Shown in pieces: positions 5,964 through 11,577 of a stretch of 11,577 bases of DNA; position 1 is the first letter of the stretch; each line of letters starts with the position of its first letter. The translations under genes were made by a program, and so were the position numbers. The stretch is from JAYUDN01 sp043769645 (GTDB taxonomy: Bacteria > Patescibacteriota > Gracilibacteria > BD1-5 > UBA2023): NCBI GenBank assembly GCA_043769645.1, contig JAYVJC010000017.1, forward strand, positions 1-11,577. The letters are read 5' to 3'. The notes beneath the pieces are model-generated. The model did no database searches. It had not been told where the DNA came from and saw only the letters and a program-made list of their open reading frames with translations.

Positions 5964-5987
5964 AAAACTTATGAAGTTGATCTTTTC
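5955..5987 (+). terminator. Candidate terminator after the 110-residue gene
   Basis: ATCAACT (5955-5961) and AGTTGAT (5975-5981) form a 7-base stem overlapping the stop codon, followed by CTTTTC. A second smaller hairpin, ATCTC (5999-6003) with GAGAT (6009-6013) then TTTT, lies just beyond. The following gene is convergent, so termination here makes sense. Confidence 0.45.
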
Positions 5988-6015
5988 AATTGAGCCTGAT
6001 CTCAAATCGAGATTT

Positions 6016-6267
6016 TTACTCTATCATACTCGCTATAAGAATCGAAGGAGCCGTCGCAAGCACTCCATTGAAAAGGAAACCAGCCAATGGAAGACACTCT
6101 TCGATAAGGATGGCCTCAACGGCAATAAAAACAAGACTCGCTAGAATATAGGGGGTTTTCTTATGAGTAAGAGTTCTATGGATTTTATCTCGAAAATACC
6201 ACACTTTATTCCCGAGTAGTTCTCGAAACCCATCTCCAAGAGCGCAAGACTCTATGTGAGTATTCAT
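6016..6267 (-). CDS. Small membrane protein, 83 residues
   Basis: An 83-residue ORF without UGA codons. Residues 1-36 are soluble and basic (WYFRDKIHRTLTHKK), followed by hydrophobic stretches at about 39-53 and 58-80 separated by EECLPLAG, consistent with a two-pass membrane hairpin with the N-terminus inside. I do not recognise a family. ATG 6267 is the only start before an in-frame TAG at 6295, and there is no Shine-Dalgarno. It is the last gene of the minus-strand block, 51 bases downstream of the DUF1761-like gene. The hydropathy pattern and the lack of a better ORF support it, but it could still be chance. Confidence 0.6.
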   Translation of the reverse strand: MNTHIESCALGDGFRELLGNKVWYFRDKIHRTLTHKKTPYILASLVFIAVEAILIEECLPLAGFLFNGVLATAPSILIASMIE

Positions 6268-6318
6268 AGGGGGTGAAGTGTTAAAAAGATTCTTCTAGGT
6301 CAATCATACCCTTCCCAA

Positions 6319-6807
6319 CTATAAAAAATAGCTCAGAAGTCCACAAACTCCGAGGATCCCGATGAGGTAGTAACCGACTCCAATCAGGACAAGTGGAAAA
6401 GGTTTTTTCTCGAAAAACCAATGTCCGAGGTCTTTGATAAATACAAATCCCATAAAAATCTTGATGATCATGAGGGTATTTTGGATGTTTCACATGTTTC
6501 AATTATATCAAATCGGACATTCCACTGCCATACCTCAACAATGAATATAAGTACCTCATAGTATAAACCATATCGTCATCACGGTATGTGTGATAATGAG
6601 TCCCATTAAGAGCTGGAATAGCATCATCACGATGAACTGGTGTGGCGCCGGCATTTTCTCTGGCATCGGGAAGTACTTGATCCAGATTTTCCCGATTGGA
6701 GTGATCGGGTTGTACCAGAGCCATCCGAGGACGAAGAAGATGAGTGTCCCACCGGTGAGGAGAGCCGGGTGAGCAAAAGGCGAGAACATGAGGGAGAAGA
6801 AATCCAT
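6319..6807 (-). CDS. DUF1761-like integral membrane protein
   Basis: A 162-residue protein once five UGA codons (residues 84, 91, 100, 103, 106) are read as Gly; under the standard code it splits into two pieces. Four membrane segments are likely at about 15-33, 57-83, 110-124 and 137-158. FFVLGWLWYNPITPIGKIWI at 24-43 resembles the conserved N-terminal GxLWYsPxxFGKxW motif of DUF1761, and the last two helices (IKDLGHWFFEKKPFPL, then a Gly-rich helix) fit its C-terminal half. The family has no established function. The UGA glycines cluster in the loop between helices 2 and 3, which also holds Cys90 and Cys97. ATG 6807 is preceded by an AT-rich spacer with no Shine-Dalgarno. The family call is from memory of the motif pattern. 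Confidence 0.75.
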
Positions 6808-6942
6808 AGGGAATAATTAAGAATTAATAATGAAGAATGAATAATAGAGTATGAAGAATAGGTAAAGATAGTTTAGAAAGGAATATCGATTTTATCGCGG
6901 TAAGCATAAAAAATTGACGAACGAAGCCATAAAAATCTGTTT
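6808..6942. repeat. AT-rich degenerate microrepeat spacer
   Basis: The first 60 bases are made of irregular AATTAAGAAT, AATGAAGAAT and GAATAATAG units, read on either strand as near-repeats of 7-11 bases. The remainder holds no ORF I can support. It separates two minus-strand genes and must hold any promoter of the DUF1761-like gene, but none is clear. Confidence 0.5.
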
Positions 6943-7434
6943 TTACAAGCTCGAACCGAAAGAAACTGGCATATTTCTTTTTCTTTGTTCGATGATATAC
7001 ACCGCTACGAATCCACCGATAAATCCTCAAGCGAGTCCAGTTATGAGCATATTAATGACTGCCATAAAGTCCCAAGCTGATGCGTTTCTGAATCCGTTTT
7101 TATCGATGATGACTTTATCTTGACCATATTCTTTGAGGACGAGCACAGGATCTCACTGATTATTTACCATCCTGAGAATACCGGTTGCAAGTCATTTTTC
7201 ATCATTAATCACGATCCCAGGGACACCGTCGCCGTAGAGGCCGATACTGATACGAGGAGTATGATTCTTATCGTAGAAAAAAAGAGCAGGAGTCCCTTCT
7301 CCAGATTTCGTGAGCTGTGCAGTCGTATTCCCATAGCTATCTGTGAGGATGAAGTTATCACTACTGAGAGTTTCCGCATCTAAAATACTTGGGAAGAACA
7401 TAAGACCAAGTAGTATGAAAATGCGTGTGCCCAT
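6943..7434 (-). CDS. Exported protein with C-terminal membrane anchor
   Basis: A 163-residue protein with three UGA glycines (residues 81, 94, 136). Residues 1-20 form a Sec signal peptide with a probable cut after ILDA. Residues 25-115 are short beta-strand repeats with Gly/Asp turns (FILTDSYGNTTAQL, PALFFYDKNHTPRISIGL, PGIVINDEKGLATGIL, PVLVLKEYGQDKVIID), the pattern of strand-turn repeats seen in many uncharacterised surface proteins. Residues 122-146 form a Gly-rich membrane helix (INMLITGLAGGFIGGFVAVY) and then EQRKRN, predicting a type I topology with the repeat domain outside and a short basic tail inside. I cannot name a family. TATACT lies 5 bases before ATG 7434, so the message would be nearly leaderless if that is the -10. 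Confidence 0.8.
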
Positions 7435-7453
7435 AAGAAAGTATATTATTCTA

Positions 7454-7472
7454 TATTCGACGAAATCGAATA
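7454..7472. promoter_or_regulatory. Inverted repeat upstream of the exported-protein gene
   Basis: TATTCGA (7454-7460) and TCGAATA (7466-7472) are perfect 7-base inverted arms around CGAAA, located 20 bases before ATG 7434 and 43 bases past the stop of the preceding gene. On the coding strand no T-tract follows the stem, so an operator or 5' leader hairpin is likelier than a terminator. Confidence 0.4.
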
Positions 7473-7514
7473 AAGTGCAAAAAAAATGTGTTGACGAATA
7501 GTAGAATTTTCTCT

Positions 7515-9038
7515 TTATGCTATCTCTGAAAGTTTCTCGAGGAGATCTCCCGTCGATTCTTCCTGTACTTTTTGATGATCTATCCTGTCTCTTTGTTCAG
7601 GGGATATGATTTTTATATCCTTACTCTCGAGGCTTTCATAATGTTCTCTTTCTAGGGTCATGATTTCTCCTGCTACCAGTTGGATTTCCCAGAAAAAGTC
7701 TATAAATTTTTTGAACGTGACTTCATCTATAACTGCTTTATCTTTCAGATTTGATATATTTCTCGAGAATATCTCGGGGATTGTATGATAGGGGTGACCG
7801 AGGAGAGGGAGAAAACTTTGTCACAAATGTGTATTATAATCACTCATTCTTTTGAGAATCATCTCGAGTGCTGCACTCATCTCACTATTGGAAGTGAGAA
7901 ACTGACCGAGACTTTGGAATTCTGATTTCTGATCGAGTAGTTCAGAGAAGCGGGATAAATCCCGTGTAACATGTTTATAAAAAGCAAGAAACCTTCACCG
8001 TTCGAAACGTTCCATATCGGAAAGTCTTTCTACTTGTGAAAGAATTTCTTTTTTCTTTCCAGACTTTTCTCTTACCGCTGTTTTGAGATCATTGCGAGCT
8101 CACATCATACGAAGCTGGTCTCGTTCTGGATGAAAGTCCACTCACCTGAGCCTTGACTCTGCCCGCTCTACCTCGTAGCCCCTCCTTCAACTTAATTTCT
8201 CGACTACGCTGATTATACTGTATGCTGTATCGCTTGGATCTCATCCCCCCCGCATTTCTATCAAGGGAGTCAAATCCTCATCACGTATGCCTTGAAGGGA
8301 TTCTCCCGTACTACCTAGCGTATCAAAGGCATACCTTTGACTACGAATCACACTCAGTACATCACCATAGACTGATACCTTGATATTTGTCACCTTTTTT
8401 CCATCGACTAAGTGACTGAGTTCCTGAAAGACGATATATTTCCCATCATTTGGGTCTCAGGGTTTATGGATACAGGAAATACGCGCAGTCGTCGTACCAT
8501 CAGCAAGAGAAAGAGGAATAGTATGTGTAAATATATCTTTGATGGCTTCGATTTTCTCGATCTTCCGCTCGATTTTTTCACCGTCAAACATCTTTCTCGC
8601 TTCCGACTCAGACATAAATCAGAGTCCTACCATCAGACTATCGGGGATATACTCTGGTTGTATTACCAGTGAAGCGGGAAGGGTATGTATCTGTTCTGGT
8701 GTGAGATCTGGCCTCGGGACTTGACGAGCGTCTTCAGGAAGACAAAATGCCTCGCGCATAAGGTTGTAGAGACTCGCTTTTCCAAGAATCCTTTGTCGCA
8801 TGGATTTATCATAACTATAAATATCGGTCGTGAGTCAGACGGAAGTTCTCTTTTCTCTCTGTTCAAGGAGAGTATCCTCGATATAGTGGTAGAGAAACCC
8901 GTTTTCCAAAAGTGAATTCACTTTTTTCTGGGAAATTCACTCTACTTCTATAGCCCATCATTTCAGTCAGGGATTAAGTGCGAGATCCTCTGGAAGTGCC
9001 TCGAGAATGGAAGTATAGTCCGTATAAACATTTTTCAT
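7515..9038 (-). CDS. Large orphan protein, 507 residues, rich in UGA glycine
   Basis: Twelve UGA codons (residues 24, 27, 34, 68, 140, 194, 266, 284, 299, 313, 348, 406) read as Gly yield an unbroken 507-residue protein; under the standard code nothing longer than about 60 residues is seen. No signal peptide or membrane segment is visible, so it is probably cytoplasmic. The protein is highly charged and largely helical: a helix-rich N-terminal region to about 140, a basic helix GEKIERKIEKIEAIKDIF at 153-170, a region with strand-like character at 171-250, and long helices with coiled-coil potential at 285-360 and 430-500. I find no catalytic motif and recognise no family. ATG 9038 lies 8 bases after a TATACT -10. 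It is divergent from the 203-residue orphan. Confidence 0.82.
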
Positions 9039-9046
9039 ATATATTT

Positions 9047-9073
9047 AGTATACTATCATTACTAATTTGTAAA
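9047..9073 (-). promoter_or_regulatory. Promoter of the 507-residue orphan
   Basis: On the minus strand TTTACA (9068-9073), 15 bases and TATACT (9047-9052). The -10 ends 8 bases before ATG 9038, so transcription would begin at or one base before the start codon, giving a leaderless message. Confidence 0.5.
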
Positions 9074-9079
9074 GAGAAA

Positions 9080-9107
9080 TTGACTATTAATAGTTTATAA
9101 ATATTCT
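9080..9107 (+). promoter_or_regulatory. Promoter of the 203-residue orphan
   Basis: TTGACT (9080-9085), 16 bases and TATTCT (9102-9107), close to the promoters at 4737 and 5038 in hexamers and identical in spacing. Predicted start near 9114, leader about 17 bases. Its -35 is 6 bases from the -35 of the divergent gene. Confidence 0.65.
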
Positions 9108-9130
9108 AGACTGAATTTATTACTGTAAAT

Positions 9131-9742
9131 ATGGCTTTATCTACTATTTGATCAAAGGAATTAGAGTGACTTCGACTTTCCCCCATACAAAACCTCCTTC
9201 TCTCAATATGTCATAAAATCTGATCCAAGCTAGATAGCTGAAATAAAATCCCCAGTGCAGAAATAGATTTATTTTATAGGACTTGCTGTTTTCATGGATC
9301 GTATTGAGTGCCAATATTTTCACTATGAGAAAGTGTTGAGGAAGATATAATACAGATATGGAATGAGGCGTGTCGATTCCTGTGTTTTGAGTACCTCGTG
9401 GGGAGGCCAGGAAATATGATAGATACTATTGGCTCTTTACCAACACCTCAGGAAGCCAATTGAAAAGAGCTACGTATAGATAGTGAATGAAGAAGTTATT
9501 TTACTGTCCCATATACTCAATTTATCGATGCTGTTTCAGAGACAGAATTATGAATAACCATTGCCCATAACATCACAAAAGCGTGGAAAAGCAGGGTGCT
9601 CTGAATCCTTATTATCAGAAATTTTTCTCAGCTTAAGGGGCAACACTTTACTGATAGTGATGGATGGATGTTTGATGGAATCGATACTGATTGAAATATT
9701 ACTTTTCGATTCGATCCAACTCCTCTTGTTTATGAAGAATAA
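9131..9742 (+). CDS. Orphan protein, 203 residues, rich in UGA glycine
   Basis: Eleven UGA codons (residues 7, 13, 31, 37, 59, 66, 111, 120, 141, 158, 188) become Gly in an unbroken 203-residue protein, so standard-code ORF finding would miss it almost entirely. It appears soluble. Visible parts: LRLSPIQNLLLSICHKI (14-30), a Cys-containing stretch RTCCFHG at 50-56, ESVEEDIIQIWNEACRFLCF (68-87, probably a helix), and an acidic Gly-rich C-terminus (TDSDGWMFDGIDTDGNITF, 174-192) whose Asp spacing recalls calcium-binding loops, though I cannot claim one. No family recognised. ATG 9131 follows a good promoter without Shine-Dalgarno. It converges with the lipoprotein gene 72 bases away; a weak TTTAC/GTAAA hairpin lies between them. 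Confidence 0.8.
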
Positions 9743-9814
9743 TAGGTCTCATACATATTAGCTAAACTTAAAGCATTTACTCTTATGTAAAGCCTCTGAA
9801 TTAACCTCAATAGC

Positions 9815-10378
9815 TTAAAACGAAAGAAGCCAAATTTTTTCAGCATCTCTTTCAGATGGTGTAAGTTTATTATATGACTCATCCTGGTCATTAAAAACTA
9901 TATTATCAGGAACGTGGAACATTTGATCATTTTTTGCTGAAAATTTTGTACAATTCATTTTCTTTAGTAATTCCGATTTATTCGTTTTTAAAGCATTTCT
10001 ATATGCTTGTATCTCTTTTTCTGTAATAGCTTTACTCCAGGCTAAGGTCTTTTGTTTTTCCCCATTGATAGTTTGTTCTATCCATGTATATTCTCTTTTC
10101 CCATCCATGAGAAGGTAGTGTGTTTCTTTTAGCTTCAGTTGTCTATCTTGTCCTTTTGTATCTTCTTCCCCATAAATCTTTCGAAATACTTTCCCATTCA
10201 GTACATGTATCTCAGTCGTAAATTTGGGATTCGTAGCTGAACAACTTATACTGATAAGAGTTTCTTTATTCTTTGAAATGGTTTTATTCTTCATTGAGTT
10301 TCATCATTGTGAATAAGGAATACTGCATGAAATTATTAAGAGAGAAAAAATAATAGACACGAGAGAGGAGTACTTCAT
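9815..10378 (-). CDS. Lipoprotein, unknown family
   Basis: A 187-residue protein. Two adjacent UGA codons (Gly25-Gly26) hide its N-terminus under the standard code, where only the part from Met29 would be called. The true start at 10378 adds a lipoprotein signal: MK, a hydrophobic stretch, and the lipobox LIISC with Cys18 as the lipidation site, then a flexible SIPYSQGGNS linker. The mature part is Lys/Glu-rich, with beta-like segments (TTEIHVLNGKVFRKIYG, 54-70) and a helical C-terminus (TEKEIQAYRNALKTNKSELL, 119-138). Cys46 and Cys143 might form a disulfide. It should sit on the outer face of the membrane. No family recognised. It lies 39 bases downstream of thrS in the same direction. Confidence 0.82.
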
Positions 10379-10417
10379 AAAAAAGGAATTAATAATAATA
10401 TTTTTACACTTTGGTGA

Positions 10418-11577
10418 CTAGAGGGACTTTTTCTCGATTTCTTCCTTCACTCGCTTCGTGAAGTCCTCGATACTTTCGACAGATTGTCCTTTGGTCTTGA
10501 AATTCCTCACGGCGAGAGTGCGAGCATTTTTCTCTTGCTCACCGACGACGAGGATATAGTTCGAGTGCTCGGTTTCCGCATTGCGGATCTTCTTCCCGAG
10601 GGAGTCAGTCGAATCATCGAGTTTGACGCGGAGTCAGGATTTCCGAAGAAGTGCGAATACCTCATTTCCATAGTCGAAGAATGCTTCCCCAACGGGGATA
10701 ATGCGCACTTGTTCTGGGGCGAGCCAGAGGGGAAAGGTTCCGGCGAAGTGCTCGATCATAATCCCCATAAACCGCTCGAGACTTCCCGATATCGCTCGGT
10801 GGATCACGACTGGTTGTTCATCTTCTCCGAGTTCATTTTTGAACGAGAGCTCGAACCGGTTCGGCTGGTTGAAGTCACATTGGATGGTAGCGAGCTGCCA
10901 CTCTCGTCCGATCGCATCCTGGAACATGAAGTCGAGCTTCGGTCCATAAAAAGCAGCCTCACCAGGCATCGGTCGGTAGTTGAGTTTATTCGCAATAGCA
11001 GCTTCTTCGAGGGCCTTCTCGGCAATCTGCCAGACTTCATCTCCTCCGAGGTATTTCTCCGGGGTTTTCGGATCGCGGATCGAGAGGGAAACCCAGTATC
11101 ATTCCATCAGGCCAAAAGTAGTATAAAATTCCTTCACGATATCGACAACTGTACTTACTTCTTCTTTAATTTGACTTACGCGACAGAAGAGATGACCATC
11201 ATCCTGAGTGATCGAGCGGACTCGAGTGAGTCCTGAGAGTTGTCCCGTCTTCTCATCGCGGTAGACGGTCGCGGGTTCGAAATAGCGGATCGGCATATCT
11301 CGATAGGAGAATTGGTTATCTGCGAAGAGCTGCATATGGTGCGGACAGTTCATGGGTTTCAGGAAGAAATTCTCCTTACTCGTTCCCCCATAGACGGAGA
11401 ACATATCTTCGAGGTACTTTCCCGCGTGTCCAGAAGTCTGGTAGAGCTCTTCCTTCGCGAGGTGCGGAGTACAGACTCTGAGGTACCCCTTATCCTTGTG
11501 GAGGTCCCAGAGGTAGTCCTTGATCGCTTCGCGGATGATCATCCCATTCGGTTGGATGAGTGGGAGTCCAGATCCGA
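10418..11577 (-). CDS. thrS: Threonyl-tRNA synthetase, C-terminal part (runs off the window)
   Basis: The last 385 or so residues of threonyl-tRNA synthetase, which charges tRNA-Thr; the N-terminal editing and TGS regions would lie past the right edge. Class II motif 1 region GSGLPLIQPNG begins the visible part. The zinc ligands are present: Cys in KPMNCPHH, His in TQDDGHLFC and His in VVIHRAISG. Motif 2 is around YRDEKTGQLSGLTRVR and motif 3 is GSLERFMGIMIEHFAG. The C-terminal anticodon-binding domain ends RVKEEIEKKSL and TAG. Two UGA codons (11099-11101 and 10634-10636) fall where Gly is expected; the second precedes LRVK and aligns with the Gly of AGIRVK in the E. coli enzyme. Under the standard code the gene would look broken. 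Codon use is richer in G+C than in the orphan genes. Confidence 0.95.

Noticed and set aside
6281..6502. A 73-codon minus-strand ORF from TTG 6502
   Set aside because: It overlaps the C-terminal half of the DUF1761-like protein in another frame; its sequence lacks the hydrophobic pattern, and the recoded frame is continuous.
6824..7030. A 68-codon minus-strand ORF in the AT-rich spacer
   Set aside because: Most of it overlaps the end of the exported-protein gene out of frame, and the rest is microrepeat translation.
9561..9761. A 66-codon plus-strand ORF near the end of the 203-residue gene
   Set aside because: It overlaps the UGA-recoded frame, which is longer, has a promoter and a plausible composition.
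9743..9814. A bidirectional terminator between the convergent genes
   Set aside because: Only a weak TTTAC/GTAAA stem with a bulge and no T-tract on either strand.
10484..11236. A 250-codon plus-strand ORF
   Set aside because: It is antisense to thrS, whose motifs are unambiguous; the open frame is a by-product of thrS codon composition.
182..11577. UGA as tryptophan (Mycoplasma-type code)
   Set aside because: UGA columns match conserved Gly (GGDEF, AEG, GLRVK), and TGG is used for Trp at expected places such as WNHTFY.

Overview
The window is bacterial and uses a recoded genome in which UGA is a sense codon read as glycine. With standard code most genes fall into fragments; with UGA as Gly they become continuous and conserved glycines appear exactly at UGA: the first Gly of a GGDEF motif (287-291 of the cyclase), the AEG motif of a four-helix-bundle protein, and the Gly before LRVK in threonyl-tRNA synthetase. 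UGG is used separately for Trp. Every complete gene ends in UAA or UAG, none in UGA. This is the code of Absconditabacteria (SR1) and Gracilibacteria (BD1-5/GN02); the sequence alone does not decide between them. Most starts have no Shine-Dalgarno sequence and several predicted transcripts begin at or just before the start codon.

Layout. Bases 1-94 are a perfect heptamer tandem repeat running off the left edge. An iron-type superoxide dismutase (+, 182-766) converges with a minus-strand block: a diguanylate cyclase (775-2214), a WecA/TagO/MraY-type polyprenyl-phosphate sugar-phosphate transferase (2257-3375), a four-helix-bundle (S23/IVP family) gene (3469-3819) sitting in a 0.53 kb unit bounded by inverted repeats, and a DedA membrane protein (3900-4652). 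Three small plus-strand orphan genes follow (4794-5033, 5208-5504, 5631-5963). The second and third are each preceded by a short hydrophobic leader ORF and a set of mutually exclusive hairpins ending in an intrinsic terminator. Then come minus-strand envelope genes: a small membrane protein (6016-6267), a DUF1761-like membrane protein (6319-6807) and an exported, C-terminally anchored protein (6943-7434). A 507-residue orphan (7515-9038, minus) is divergent from a 203-residue orphan (9131-9742, plus). A lipoprotein (9815-10378) and the 3' part of thrS (10418 to the right edge) close the window.

How the genes fit together. Several products act at the envelope: the lipid-linked sugar transferase, the DedA protein, the lipoprotein, the exported protein and small membrane proteins. 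The cyclase lies 42 bases downstream of the sugar transferase in the same direction, suggesting co-transcription and a possible tie between c-di-GMP and surface polymer synthesis (inference). The most unusual feature is the pair of related attenuator-like leaders at 5038-5190 and 5510-5620: the same three RNA segments covary between the two copies, which supports real alternative base pairing. No tRNA, rRNA, CRISPR array or transposase gene was seen.
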